DNA of 64,000 bases from Erythrophleum ivorense (lineage: Eukaryota > Streptophyta > Magnoliopsida > Fabales > Fabaceae). The position numbers and the translations under genes were made by a program. The DNA lies in assembly GCA_026724425.1 (NCBI GenBank), contig JAIUCV010000001.1, positions 8,600,556-8,664,555 of the forward strand, in the 5' to 3' direction. Below, one piece after another: positions 22,260 through 34,528 of this stretch (the stretch's first letter is position 1; every line of letters begins with the position of its first letter). The notes below the pieces were generated by a model. It did not search any database, was not told the origin of the DNA, and was given only the letters and a program-made list of their open reading frames with translations.

Positions 22260-25200
22260 TGTCATATCATAAAATACATACATAAATTTTATATTACACC
22301 AAGTTTATTGTATCAATTCTTTATCTTTAATACCTTTGGTAGAGGAAAACACGAACATTAAAGGCTCAACTTCTCCAAATAGACATTAATATATAACTTC
22401 AACATATAAATTTCAAGATTCATACTAAAAAAGTTTGTTCAACATGGAACATCATAAAAGGAATCATGGATTTGGGATCTTGAAGCATATGTATCAAATG
22501 GCCATGTCTACATACTTTTACATAGGTTCTCATATTAGACACTAAATTTAAAATTTCATATGTTGAGTTAGGAAATTTTGATTCTTGCAAATTAGGATTC
22601 TATGAAAAAATCAGGACATGAACTATATACTATAAAACTTTCAAGCCAAAACAGTTCATTTGGGCTATGAGAAACCAATGGAATAGTATCTACTATGGTT
22701 TTGGGACATATACCAGAACCAGAATTTTGAACATGCATATCTTTGCCTACATAGTTTTGTTTTGTGCAAACTTAGTAGCTATGGAAAGCTTATAATGTCA
22801 ACTATATGTCTATAAAATTTTATAAGCATTAGAGTTCATTTAACTCCTCAAATATATGAAAAACCATATTTAACCACATGAACAGTGCCAAGTAAATTCT
22901 GCAACCTTTAGCTAATTTTAAAAAATCATAATAAATTTTATATAGTTTTAAAAATTGTGTTTTTTAATTTTGTGAAAAGTTCTAAACGAGATCTAAATGT
23001 TGCCAAATTTCATCCAAAAATTCACTCATTTGGTTTAATTTTGGTTCAAGGGAAAAACAAGACTCAAAGTAGTGTAAATTTGGATCCAAATGGTTCAAAA
23101 TGTACACCTTCACCTCATGTGACCACTTGAGCACGTTTTATATGCAAGATACAACATATATAACTGATTTATCATGTCCCAAGCCTCATGTAACTCAAAT
23201 TCACTCATCCACTTGCCATTACCCATGCATATAACATAGCTCACACATAGTCAAATCTCATAATCTTGCACATTTACATTCAAGAATGATATTTACATCA
23301 TAATCCTATAGTTTTACATTTATAGGAGTGTTTACATTACAAAAATATTATGTACAACTTTTCATGAGCAACATATTACATAAAAGCCTATACTATTATC
23401 AAAGTAATGTTATTCATGCTCTTTGGTCTCCATCTTTGGCTTCTAAACATAATTAGAAGTAATATAGAGAAGAGTGAGATTCTATGAATCCCAATAACTC
23501 ATTCACCTTTCAAACACACTTACAAGGCATATTTTCATGTCAAAGATAGCATGTATGCGTAATAGACATCTAAATACCAAACATAACCATATACATAAAT
23601 TCATAAGGATCTATCATAATAAAAACAAACTCTAGGTGCTTTTGGTCTAGTCTCACCCACTTATTTGGGATTTTTTATTTAGTCTTATCCACTTTTAAGG
23701 ACGTTTGACTTAGCCTCATTTACATTTGAGACTTTTGACATTGTCTTACTCATATCTATGGACTTTTGATTTTGCCTTACCCAATTCAAGGAACTTTTAG
23801 CACAACCTCACTTACTAAGAGCCATTCCAAAGTTCAAATGCATTCAATGTCACATAATTGTATAAAATCATCAAGCCAATAGCAATGAGCATAGATCATA
23901 ATCCATACACACATAAGCAATCAAGGACATTTAAAATAACCAATATAAGCATACAAGAATGGATGAAGAGCTACCTTTATACAAATAACCACTTAATTCT
24001 CCTTAGATCCTTGGTTCCTTCTCTCAGCCTCACACACAAACGTGGGAGAAATTTTACTTGCTTAGCCTAAACACATCAAATAAGACATAAATATATCAAT
24101 GAAACCATCTTTGGGCTCACATATGCCTTACATAAGCTAACTCCAGCTTTAGGTTTCCATATAACTCCATTTAGTGACATAATGAAGCAACCCATATCAT
24201 TCAATGTCTTGGCTCCAATTTCTCACCCCTTATCAATCATATGACTCCATTTGAACCTATTAAAGTCATCACAAACTCAATTCAAGGAGCCTATCATCAA
24301 GTCACTTTTTTATGCATAATGGAGTTATAAACTTTCACCTTTCAAAATAAGGCTTCTAAATTTAAATTAATGGTTCCTTTGGTATTTATAATTCATATCT
24401 AGACCATTTCTATTCTTAGAATCAAAGAAAACTTTCCCTAGGTGTCCCATATTGTTCTTGGCCAAGACATGCTTAAGGAGAAGCACTTGTGGAGTTTTGT
24501 TCAATTCTTTTAGGAAAATGGCACTTATAAAGCTTCCATGATCTTTTCTTAACTCAATTATACTATTACATAGGTTAAATTATCATCCCAAAAAGCTTCA
24601 TATTTCCTAAGGTGTAAGTAAAACCTTAGGTTCCACAACTTGTAACCAATAGCTTTCTATTTAATTCTTTTTCTTCCATATTAATCCCCAACTTCAAAAC
24701 CCTATTTCCTATCAAGTATAAGCCAAAATCAAGCTTTTCCCATATTACTCTTGGTTTGGCCAAAATGAAGAACCAAGAAAAGAAAATTTTAAATGGAAAG
24801 CATACCTTGTTTAATTCCTTGCCAATTGGTATTTCTTATGCTTTCAAAGTTTACTTCAAACTCCTCCTTCCTTCTACTAAACTAGCCACAAAATTCCACG
24901 ATTCAGAATTCCAAAACCATAGAAAGAAAGAAAAGAAAGAGGAGAAGAACATTTATAAAAGCAAGAGTAGCAAGTTCTCCATGTTTACATACTTATAAGC
25001 TTTGGTTTTCTCTCTTCTTCTCCTTCCTTTTGTGCACCACTTAGAACTAGTCTAGGTTCTATTTCAAAGCCAATTTAGGTTGATGGAGATGAGGGAGAGA
25101 GGGTGGCATGATATATAAAGAGAAGGGAGGATATTTACAAATTTTTCAAAATTCTATCTATGTCCCTTTTACTTTGACTTCTTCGTTTAAGCTCATTTTA

Positions 25201-25665
25201 ATTCCCTGTTTAGAACTGTCTTTTCCATACTAAAATTTAGGTCCTCTAATTCATTAAAAGCCTTTGTTTTCAATTTAATTGGATTTAAATCCTTATTGAA
25301 CCATCCGATCATATTTTTAGTTAATAAATAACCTAAATTATACATTAGAAGGGTTTTAAGCATTCTAACGATTCCTATAATTTTCTAAACCTCTGAGGAC
25401 CCTAGTGAGCTTAATTTTATTATTTAAAACTCCTTCCTTTGAGTTTTCAAAAGGTTATTTAAAATTATGATTTTGCCACTGGGCTCTGATTCATTTCATT
25501 TAGTTGTTTTGGCTCCAATTTTGAGTTATTTTTTATTTCATAACCACTTCTTTAGATGTTCTAATTAACATCATATTCTTAATTGATCTCAATTTGCTTT
25601 TCTTTAGGTTGCTTTCATATCATTTTATCAATTTTGGTTTAGTTTCTAAAAAACCCATTATTACT
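22260..25665 (-). mobile_element. 3.4-kb solo LTR, copy 1 of a large-LTR family
   Basis: On the + strand it runs from TGTCATATCATAAAAT to CCCATTATTACT, that is, a - strand LTR. It is colinear over its whole length with 46096-49522, including the CTTCATTT/ATGAACAGTG block near 22640-22890, the tandem array at 23639-23823 and the right end TTTAGTTTCT(A/G)AAAA. Flanks are GAAAA (22255-22259) and TAAAA (25666-25670), a 4/5 match for a 5-bp target duplication, and LINE sequence lies on both sides. No gag or pol was found. Its length of 3.4 kb is unusually large for an LTR. ORFs at 23858-24070 and 24756-24998 are not credible proteins. Confidence 0.75.
23639..23823. repeat. Six-unit tandem array of about 31 bp
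   Basis: Units start near 23639, 23670, 23702, 23732, 23763 and 23794. Each has the pattern CTTTTG(N)(T/A)TAG(T/C)CTCACCCA followed by an A/T-rich filler and GGGA. The same array, with the same unit count and spacing, is found at 47485-47667 in the second copy of this LTR, so it was part of the ancestral LTR. Confidence 0.9.
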
Positions 25666-25739
25666 TAAAATAAACCCTTGTACCATTAGATTATAAAGTT
25701 AAACTCAAAGATGGAACACAAAACCAGTAATGTAACGTA

Positions 25740-26110
25740 GGTGAGAGATCCAAGTTATGGTTTGCTAGAAGGTTGGCACATTTTTTAGCTTCATGTAAAG
25801 CATGTGTCACTTTGAAAGACTAGTACCTTTTTATAAATCTTTTAATTTATGTAATTAGATTATTTTGATAGTGGGAACCATGCTTTCCTTTATTCAAGAA
25901 CATCACCAAAGCATGAGAATCTAGCTCAAGATTCACCTTTTTAAACCCAAGATTCGATGCCAACTCAAGTCTAGTATAAGTTCCTAAGCTATAGCTATCA
26001 TTGAAGAACACCACCCAATATTCTTGGAAAAACCACTTAGCCAAGTAACCTATGAATCCTTTATAATGCCTCCATATCTAGCTACACTAGAGTTACTTAT
26101 GCTAGCATCA
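25740..26110 (-). pseudogene. LINE RNase H domain
   Basis: The open piece 25847-26044 contains RLELASNLGFKKVNLELDS, the region around the catalytic Asp of the plant-type RNase H (RVT_3) fused to the end of L1 ORF2. Both the usual AL.GL.LA pattern and the ELDS motif are readable. The enzyme would remove the RNA strand after target-primed reverse transcription. It is interrupted by stops on both sides. Confidence 0.75.
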
Positions 26111-26499
26111 TCTTAATTAAGTTTCACCCATGATTTGTGAGGAGGCCACCAATGGACTATTAACATTTTTTTAACTTTGAGTCAAGAGAAAAGCGAGTTG
26201 AACATAGCATGTATGATCACTTAGGCAATATTCCATATGCTAATGAAAGAGCATGTTACATGGTGTAAAGGTTGGTTGTTGTTAAATATCTGTGCGTTAC
26301 AATTTCTCCAAAGCACCTAATAGCTAATTGCAAAAGTTACATGCCATTATAAGAAGCCATCTACCATAATTATATCATTCTTGTTTAAGGCATTATGGTG
26401 TAAGTGAGCTAGTGAAGAAGAGTAATTTTTTTAGGGGGCACTAGGTTATTCCAAATTCTAAGAGCAAAAAGGTAGTTTCTAAGTACATGTAGAATGGTC

Positions 26500-26740
26500 T
26501 CACATTGATTATAGATGTGGCAAGAGGAAGAGCCACCACTCCAATTGCAATGATAAGATTTTTTTAGGTCCTAGCCATCTCCAGATGAGTTTCCAAAAAG
26601 AGGGTTTGGTATTAAGCATATCTCTTATGATATACCCACTTCTGACACTATAACTGCCATTATTCTCACCTTGCCATACCAATACATTAGATGCACATTT
26701 TTCAGAAGGAGAAGATTGCATGTATTTTTAGACAAGACTT
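26500..26740 (-). pseudogene. LINE zf-RVT region
   Basis: The open piece 26509-26721 contains GENNGSYSVRSGYIIRDML and FWKLIWRWLGPKKI. This is the typical W-x-G-x-Y-S-V-x-S-G-Y ... W-x-x-I-W pattern of the zinc-binding region downstream of RT in plant L1 elements. It overlaps the upstream piece in another frame, indicating a frameshift. Confidence 0.8.
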
Positions 26741-27345
26741 TCTAGATATCAAGTGTTCCAATCTCTCGCAATCCCATTCTCTAGGAGAGTTAATAACATC
26801 AACTACTTTCCATTTTGAGATATCTTCATCTAGTGGACCAACGTCTTCATTGCAAAGAAGTGTAGATTTATCCACCCACTTGTTGAGCCAAAAGTTTATT
26901 AACTTACTATTATCAATGCCAAATGAAGAGAAGCCATTTACATGCCTTGAAACCAAAGTTAAGTCATGCCATAGGGGTGATACCATGCTATCCACTTATG
27001 GTCTTAAACGGAAAGGCTTACCATCATTGTATTTAAATCTCAAGACACTCACTTATAGCCTTTCATGTCAAGTACAAAGCTACCAAATCATCTTTAGCAA
27101 GCATGCCTCATCCATTGTGCCTAGATTCTTGATGCCTTACTATTTATCCTTCCTGGGTTTATAAATTTAGGTATATATCATTAGGTGGTTTTATGTGCCC
27201 TTGGATTATGACCCCAAATAAAGCATTGTTAAAGTTTCTCCATCTCCATGCAAAGAATCTTATGAAGCCTGGTCATTATTATGAAATAGATAGGAATGGA
27301 ACTTAGCAAAGACTTAGCTAAGGTAACCATATTAGTTAGACCTAA
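26700..27345 (-). pseudogene. LINE post-RT region of ORF2
   Basis: The open piece 26702-26995 contains NFWLNKWVDKSTLL, the conserved FW.D.W motif upstream of zf-RVT. Frames further upstream (about 27230-27330) give LAKSLLSSIPIYF and FIWGHNPRAHK, which in plant L1 elements lie just after the RT thumb. The catalytic RT box itself would be further 5' and is missing. A + strand open frame at 26691-27164 is the antisense shadow of this coding. Confidence 0.75.
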
Positions 27346-27997
27346 TCATAGGCTGGAAAGGCTTGGCCAAAAAAAAAAGATATGAGCTTGTGGAAAAAAA
27401 ATCTAAAAAAAAGTAATCCAAATATAAAATGAGTTAGATTTGGACTTTTTTAAAAGATTAGCTTGAGCAATTTTTTATTATTTTATTTTAATAATTTAAA
27501 ATTCCATCAAGATCTTTCATAGTTTTCTTTTTTTTCACTTTATCCTTTTTTCAAAAATGAAATTTGGGAATCAATTATTAATGCAATTTGGAGGAAGAAC
27601 ACAATTTTTAGTATTGATAGCATTATAATTAAAATTTACATACTCAATTATGCATGTCAAATGTAAAACAAATAAAGTCATGTAATTGAAGTAGGAAAAA
27701 TCAAATAAGAATTAATTGCATTTGTATATGATTAATAATTATTATGTCTTTTTGACAAAAAATATTATGTTCTTAAATAATAAAACTAGTATGTATTGTA
27801 TCATTTATTAATAAATTAATTTGAAAAATGTGAAAGTGGGTGTAATTTATAGCTAAATTATGTTTAACAATATCAAATATTGCTTTGCGAATTGATTTAA
27901 TCTTTTAATTTTTGAATTCCTAAATGATGAATTTTTCTTTATTTTTTTAAAGGAAAAAGAGTGGCTAACTATCAAAGGAGGAAGTTGGTTTGAAAAT
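27346..27997. other. A+T-rich interval before the CACTA-like element
   Basis: No gene. A GGCTTGG...GAGCTTGTGG stretch near 27352-27397 and an antisense-like CAAGCTTGACTTGTG near 30568-30582 hint that an older element may enclose the CACTA-like one, but termini could not be matched. Confidence 0.3.
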
Positions 27998-29514
27998 AAT
28001 TACAAAAAAAGTCATTTTTAGTGACAATAAAAGTTGCTGCTAAAAGTCTAATAGTTGCTATTAAAGACTTTTAATAGCAAACCCCTGAAAACCTCTATAA
28101 CAAAAGAAATTTAGCGATGAAAAAAAGTTGCCACTAAAAATTATATTTAGTGGAAACAAAAATCATTGCTAAAGCCCAATAGTTTGCCTTTTGTAAAATG
28201 TCACCATTGAAGGGTACTTTCAATGGCGATATATGTCATCGCTAAAAGATTTTTAAATAGCAACATTTTGTGTCTTTTAGTAGCGACTTATATCACTGCT
28301 ATATCATTGCTAAAAGTACCATTTTAGTGAGGAAATTTAAAATTGACATTAAAAATCACTTTCGTGCGACAACATTAGTTGTTGTTAAAAGTACCTTTGT
28401 AGTAATGACATCAATTGTTACCACTAAAAGTTATTTAAAAAAATTAATTTTTTTTCTTAAATTACTTTATATTGGCAACTACAAAAGACTTAATGCTAAA
28501 AGAAATTTCATACATTAACTAAAAGAGTTTGCATATATAAACCTTAACCCCATTATATGAAGTTCCCATTACAAAATTTATAATCCTAAAAGCAATGCAT
28601 ACATAAACCTAGCACTAACCCTAAATCAATTCTAGGAATAAGCTTCATTGTTGCTCTTTTCTGTGCATTCTTCCAAGCTAGATTCATCTTTTATCATTCT
28701 ATCAAATTCTTTTTTATCGAACTCTTCTTGTTTGGGAAAAGTAGGAAGGCTCTAGGCCTTAGCTGGTTTATTCTTCATTGTTGGCCAACGAAAATATTCT
28801 AACTGCTTCATATATGTGGCTTGGAATATGTGAATGTTCTAGCCACTATAATCATCTTGATAAAAGCATTTACATAGATAATCAATTAAAGGAAAACATC
28901 ATGTTTACAAAAACCAAAATCACTTAAAGGAGGATTGCTTAGGCATACTAAGTCTTAGTGGCTTGCATGGACATATAAACAAGTACTTGACAAACCAATA
29001 ATTGAACTTTGTAAAGCAAGGATCTACACGAGTGAATCAAATTGTTTCTATATAAACATAAAACCTAATATTGGCAAACCCAAGTAATGGAGTTTACAAA
29101 CACATAGCTTGCTAACATCAATCACAATCTATATCTAGCATGCCTAAAAATTTCTAGCAATTCCCAAAAATTCAAATTCTAAATTCTGAAAATTAAAAAG
29201 ATGAAAATTTTTGCGAAAATTAGAAAAAAAAGGAAAATGAGTACTTGTCATTCTCCATTGTCTTTGTTTGCCAACGTTCTTTGTAGTCTTCTTCGCCCTT
29301 TGTCATCTATGTTTCTTCTCCATACTCCCTTTTCTTCTTTTTCATCTTTGACAACCTTGATCTCCATTGTTCTCTCACTCTTTACCATTCTTTCCATTGT
29401 TCTCTTATCACTCTCCATTATTTTTTATTCACTTTCACCCTGGAACTTCTTTTTGCTAGTTGATAAAGGTCAAGGTGAGGGTATAATAAGTAGGAATGAA
29501 ATGCTGGGTCTAGT

Positions 29515-29580
<66 letters not shown>

Positions 29581-30430
29581 GCTACTAAAAGTTTCCTTTA
29601 GCAATGACTTATGATAGTTGCTACTAAAAAGTTTGGCACCAAAACATTTTGGCCTATGTAGAAGAAAATTTAAAAAGAATTAGCAAAGACCTATGGTTGC
29701 CACTAAATAAGTTACTTTTTTATAGTATATTGGAGGAATCAAACCCTTGACACTACCTATACCCCTACCCTACCTTGAGCTAACCCCAAGTGGCTTCCAC
29801 TAAATGAGTTACTGATAGCAACAACTACCATTAAAGCTATTTTTAGCAGTGACAAAGAGTTATCACTAAAAATATTGGCACCAAAATATTTGCATTTTGT
29901 GAAAATATTTAAAAAGATTTAGAGGCGACATGTTATTGCCATAAAAAAGATGTACTTCTAGTGGTAACATATAATAGTTGCCATAAAAAAAATTTAATGA
30001 TAACTTTATAACCCTACAAAAAGCTACTTTTAGGGGCCACAAAGAAATGTCACCATTAAAACCTCTTTTAATGGTGACAAACAAAAATTTTACAAACAAT
30101 TGCCTTTAAAAATTTCACAGAAAAAAAATATCACAAGATTTAGTGATGACACATTATTGCCACTAAAACTAAAACTTTTACTAATAACTTTTTGTCACCA
30201 CAAAAATATTAAAAAGGTGACTTCTCATGAGTTACCATTTTAAGTCATTTTGTGACAATCTTTTTATTATCATAAAATATTTTAGTGGCGATATTTATTG
30301 TATCACCACTACAAGTTTTAATAAAATGAGAAATACTCTTAGTGACAACTTTTAATAGCAATCTATTGCTAAAAGTAAACTTATGTCAACATCTTTTTTT
30401 GGTAGCTAAAAGTGACTTCTTTTTGTAGTG
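27998..30430. mobile_element. Non-autonomous CACTA-like DNA transposon
   Basis: The right end reads TTTTTGTAGTG, i.e. inverted CACTACAAAAA followed by GAAGTCACTTTTAG. The left end is the degraded partner, AATTACAAAAAAAGTCATTT then TTAG. Inside both ends many copies of short words such as TTGCTGCTAAAAG, TTGCCACTAAAA and TAGCGAC occur in both orientations, the subterminal repeat arrangement typical of CACTA elements. No transposase is readable; the open frames at 28270-28518, 29201-29518 and 29866-30099 are low-complexity or repeat translations. Flanking trinucleotides are AAT and ATT, not a clean duplication. It would depend on a transposase supplied elsewhere. Confidence 0.75.
29514..29579. 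repeat. (AAT)n microsatellite, about 22 units
   Basis: An uninterrupted TAA/AAT trinucleotide run inside the CACTA-like element. Its perfection indicates recent expansion. Confidence 0.97.
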
Positions 30431-31560
30431 ATTAACTAATATAAAAGGAGGAAGCTAGCTAGGCTAGACCAACTTAAATTTTGTAAGTCGAGTTGGGTTC
30501 AAAAATAGAAAAAAATCTAGGCACAAGCCCAATTTTGATATTAGTTTTTAATGGGTCCATCCTATTTTTTAACAAGCTTGACTTGTGATCAAATTTATTG
30601 CCTATCATATTAAGACAATTAGAAGGAATTGCATTTTTTTGTTGTTGTTTGGACTAAGAATGAATTACATAGTTCATAAACCATGAACCATGCAGCTTCA
30701 AATGAGGCTGTTGGCCTCTCTATTTTTCTCCTTTTTTTATTTTCTATGTTTTTTTTTTATGGATGGACCCATGCAATTGTGCACTGGGCCTAAACTAATT
30801 ATATTAAATACACTATGTTATGGTGCTTATAATGTATTCTCGGTATTTTGTTTAATTGATAGATATTGATAATTAGACAAGAACATTTAAATTTATTTAA
30901 TGGTTAAGGAAAATGTTGACTATAGATTCAATATTAATAAATTTTGAGTAGCGGAATATTACTCTAATTTAACAAATATAATTAACTATATTAATAATTA
31001 TACATATTTTATGATAATAAATTATATAAATAATAACAAATGATATCTCACTCCTTTAAATTAAAGTCTACTTATAAAATTATTATATAAATTTTAAATT
31101 TTTAAATTTTAGACTAAAATAAAATTGTAAATTTGGATTAAAATTAATTGTAAAAAATCACGTAAAACTTTTATCATAGTCTCATATTGATTCTAAAATA
31201 GTGTTAAAATGAGAAACCATTCTTCTATGCCCTACAACTATAAATCCATATTATGATAGGTTGAGTTTTCATAGAGCTTTATTCTTCACTTTTGGATCGT
31301 CCTTCAAAATTTGTGTATAAGAATTAAAATTTTTGTAAATTTCAAAATATTCATATAAATCATGAGACAATCGAAAAACAAATATTTCAAACTCTTTTTT
31401 CCAGTCACTCAAAAGCCATCCGCAGAAGCATAAAGAGAAAGTGGTCCAAGGGTTCCATCAAATCTAATCATTATATGATAAGATAACGTCTTATATTTAA
31501 ATGCTAATCTGCAAGCGAGGCCAAAGGTTTAAAATATTAAACTGTGTGATTATTTAAAAA
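30431..31560. other. A+T-rich interval, no gene
   Basis: The first 30 bases (GATTAACTAATATAAAAGGAGGAAG) resemble a sequence just left of the CACTA-like element. The rest is A+T-rich with no readable ORF of interest. Confidence 0.45.
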
Positions 31561-31580
31561 AAAAACTGCTGGGTCATAGA

Positions 31581-31720
31581 CAGATAGTGGGCAAACGCCT
31601 AGTTACATCGTAAGATATTTTAATACGTCTACTTTTAACCTTGTAATATACAGATAGTGGGAAAACGCCTACTTACGTCCTAAGATATTTTAATACGCCT
31701 ACTTTTAATCATGTGCTTAT
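31581..31720. repeat. Tandem duplication, 70-bp period, two copies
   Basis: CAGATAGTGGG...CGCCTA..TTAC.TC.TAAGATATTTTAATACG.CTACTTTTAA is repeated at 31581 and 31651 with a few substitutions. Confidence 0.9.
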
Positions 31721-32390
31721 CCAAATTTTAATAGGCGTGTCATTTTTTTTCTTTTTTTATAGTTAAAGGTATTTTAGATTTTGAGTTGCTATTAAATTTT
31801 TTTTTACGCAATTGTAAAAATATATCCTCTTATATTAATTCGTGCATTTAGATTTTTTTAATCAAATTTATATAGCAAAAAAATAGAAATATTATCTTTT
31901 TATCGATTCTTATCGGGATGTTTCAAATTGGAACCTGTCCACAGTTTATGAGACTATGAGAGTAAGAACTACAGATTTCGGAGTTAAGAAAAAAAAAAAG
32001 CAAAAAGGTGAAAATGAAAGAAACTTGTTCGCGCCTCAATTACAAAACTTTGCGGAATACAGAGGGAAAACTCAATTTGATAATATTGTCGCACACATTA
32101 AAAGCGTTTTTACAATAAAAATTTGAACAATTAAATGGTGGAGAAGCCAAATTATCTATAACCAAATTCTTTAACATTTATTATGGCGCTTATATAACTT
32201 ATTATTATTATTGCCAAATCCTTTAAAATTTATCCTACGATAGATCTGAAGAATATCTAGGTAACGATTTATTTGCTTTGAAGATCTGCTTGTTTTATCT
32301 TTCCATCAATTCTTCCGAGTTGCTATCTATGGCAAAGCCAAATGTCGTGTAATTTTCTATGGACAGTTCGAAACATTTTTCTTTTATCGC
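31721..32390. other. Interval before the Ale-like element, no gene recognised
   Basis: Somewhat more balanced composition between 31900 and 32390. No convincing coding potential; a short ATGGCAAAGCCAAATGTC start near 32330 ends within a few codons. Confidence 0.35.
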
Positions 32391-32579
32391 TATCAAGGCA
32401 TAAGCCCATGGGTAAAGTAATGAGAGGTGGAAGTTAACTTAGTTAAAAGTCACTTCAATTGTATAACTAAGTGAGTTGGAATTCTCCGTACATATATGTG
32501 AAGTTTGCACTAATCAATCGTAAAATTCATTTCATCTCTTCTAGATTTTTCTCTCTTTCACTAATCTCTTAATCCTTCA
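32391..32579 (+). repeat. 5' LTR of the Ale-like element
   Basis: It begins TATCAAGGCATAAGCCCATG (TG mutated to TA), matching TGTCAAGGAATAAGACCATG at the 3' LTR, and ends CTCTTAATCCTTCA, matching ACTCTTAATCCATTCA at 50122-50137. At 189 bp it lacks a block of about 183 bp that is present in the 3' LTR at about 45130-45312. Confidence 0.75.
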
Positions 32580-32600
32580 TGCACCCGAGCACTGATTACA
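32580..32600 (+). promoter_or_regulatory. Degraded primer-binding site of the Ale-like element
   Basis: TGCACCCGAGCACTGATTAC directly follows the LTR. It resembles TGGTATCAGAGCA, the complement of the initiator tRNA-Met 3' end, but carries several changes. An ATG follows immediately at 32601, as is usual for this lineage. Confidence 0.55.
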
Positions 32601-33168
32601 ATGAGAGAAAATTCAATTAATCAGCCCACTATTGCGATAACTGCTAATAAGGTAATTGCATTATCACGAAGATTCTTGCCTTAAACTTTCTCTCATCCTG
32701 TCTCAGTGAAATTGGATGAGAAGAATTTTCTCACCTGGAAGCAATAGATGATCGCATTAGTAAGGAGATATGATCTCCAAACCTCGGAGCACATTTGGTG
32801 CTAGCGAGATTTGCATTAGAAGACGATGTTGCAATGGGAGAGATTAGAATTGAATATTATCAATGGGAGAAGCAAGATTAGTTACTTTTATTTCTTGGCT
32901 ATTGTCATCAATGATAGAAGGGATGCTTGAAAGAACGCTCGGGTGTGATCATTCATATCAAGCTTGGGAAAGGCTGGAAATTTTCTTTGCCTCAAAGACT
33001 CGTGAAGGAGAAGCAATTAAAGACACAGCTAAGGAACACTAAGAAGTGTTCTCAGTTGATCAATGAATATCTCTTACAAGTTAAAAGAGTTGTGGATGTG
33101 TTGGCATCCTTTGGATTTCCAATATTGACCTTTGACCATATTAAAGCCATCTTTTATGACTTGCTAAG
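32601..33168 (+). pseudogene. Ale-like gag, first part
   Basis: NFLTWKQ near 32723-32743, followed by a stop and then MIALVRRYDL, matches the conserved start of UBN2-type copia gag. The open piece 32927-33208 and adjacent frames give KEKQLKTQLRNTKK, INEYLLQVKRVVDVLASFG and an AIF.DLL motif (33141-33168), the second half of the gag fold. The reading frame continues, without shift, at 39370 once the gypsy element and one copy of CTAAG are discounted. Stops and a frameshift near 32925 inactivate it. Confidence 0.8.
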
Positions 33169-34528
33169 TATTAGTGATTTTTCAAAAGTGCATGTGTCAC
33201 ACAAGTAATATAGAAGTGAGTCAAGTATGATCTCACAAGGAAGGTTAATTAATTACTAATTTTTTTAATTATCTCTATTATTTAGAAAAAATTCACAAAA
33301 TAAAATTGGATGACCTAATAACTAAGGACTAAATTGCAACACTCAAACTAAATAACTCGACTAATTGGATTAAGAAAAATTTTGGAGTTTGGATTTTCAT
33401 CAATTGCATTCCCTTAATTAAACAACAAAGAACATATGAAGTTGACTTTTATTATATTAATGACTTGATCTCCTAAGGTAAATGTCAATCTCTTTCGAGT
33501 CCTTATATTAATCTTACGCCTACTGTCGTGATCCCAAGAATTAATATAACCCTGTTAAAATTCAAGGAACCAATGAATTCCTCATGTAGTGGCTTGGCAT
33601 GCATGAGTCATTCCTATCACTTAGGAAGTATTTATATCTCTATGGAATACTAAATCGAAGCCTATTGCCCTGGTGATCTAACACTATACTTCACCTTTCA
33701 ATATGTCATATAATGAATCAAACATGCAAATAATGGTTAGCCATTCACAAGAACAAAATAGTTAAGATAAGAGATTAATGAAATAGAAATTTAAGTCACA
33801 GTTATCATCAATTAATCAAGGTATACAATTGATTTCATCCAAACCCCAGATCTAATAAGCTTAACTTTTCATGACAAAGAACAAAATTCTAGAAACTAAA
33901 TTAACAAAGTTCATAGTAAATAGATGAAACAGAAGAAAAATAACTAATTGAATTAATGTTAGGGATCTCAAATGGCTCTTTAATTCTCTAAAGATGTAAT
34001 AGCATCCTTAAAGCTTTTCTCTACATGTTGTGCAAGGCATACCAGCATCTCTAGTGTATTTTAACACTCTGTACTAGGATTACACCTCATCCTTCAAAAA
34101 TCACCCTTGATTCCTTCCTAAAACATGCTTAACTTGTCACACATCGTTAGGCAGTGTAAAACTTGCCCAATCACAACCTCCAAGGAGGGTGTGTGAATTT
34201 CTATTTGTAGCTTCTTTAACTTTTCCAATTACATGGCTTGTGTGAAATCACATAGGACGTGGCTTATGTAAATTCACACCAGAGGGCATGTGCACTCCTC
34301 TAGTTGATGGCTCCATGAAAACTTCTTTAAATACACTGCTATGTGGAAGTACATGGGTAAGCCATGTAATTGTCTACCCTGATTTCCTTTTTTCTTGTAT
34401 AATTTTACCTTGTGGCCTCTCCAATCAAATCCTAATCAAAACATATCATATAACATGAGAAATCAAATAAAATAGTATCAAGAAGGTAAAGTTTCAAAGC
34501 AATTAAGTAAATAAAAATCTACACAACA
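33169..34528 (-). repeat. 3' LTR of the gypsy element (- strand)
   Basis: On the - strand it begins TGTTGTGTAGATTTTTATTT at 34528. Its end, reversed from 33240 to 33169, reads CCTTGTGAGATCATACTTGA followed by CTCACTTCTATATTACTTG, the pattern found at ends of Tat/Athila-like LTRs. This last stretch of about 90 bp is not found in the other LTR. Confidence 0.8.

Larger units (their letters stand above)
22178..27345 (-). mobile_element. L1-type LINE, 5'-truncated, split by a solo LTR
   Basis: On the - strand the order is C-terminal RT region, zinc-binding zf-RVT region, RNase H domain, 3' untranslated tail and poly(A). The tail lies at 22183-22259, reading (reverse complement) a GGGCTTATGTGCCC motif followed by an A-run, typical of plant L1 3' ends. 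The body lies at 25671-27345. Between them, 22260-25665 is a solo LTR. The 5' part (endonuclease and most of RT) is absent, as expected for truncated LINE copies; left-hand sequence beyond 27345 is unrelated. The ORFs contain stops. Confidence 0.75.

Noticed and set aside
26691..27164. 157-codon + strand ORF, the longest in the window
   Set aside because: It is antisense to clear LINE ORF2 coding (FWLNKWVDK and zf-RVT motifs on the - strand) and is a shadow ORF.
29201..29518. 105-codon + strand ORF
   Set aside because: It lies within the non-autonomous CACTA-like element, is Ser/Leu/Phe-rich and has no transposase motif.
27336..30600. Possible outer hAT-like element enclosing the CACTA-like element
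   Set aside because: ATAGGC-like words and GCTTG words occur on both sides, but terminal repeats and an 8-bp duplication could not be matched.
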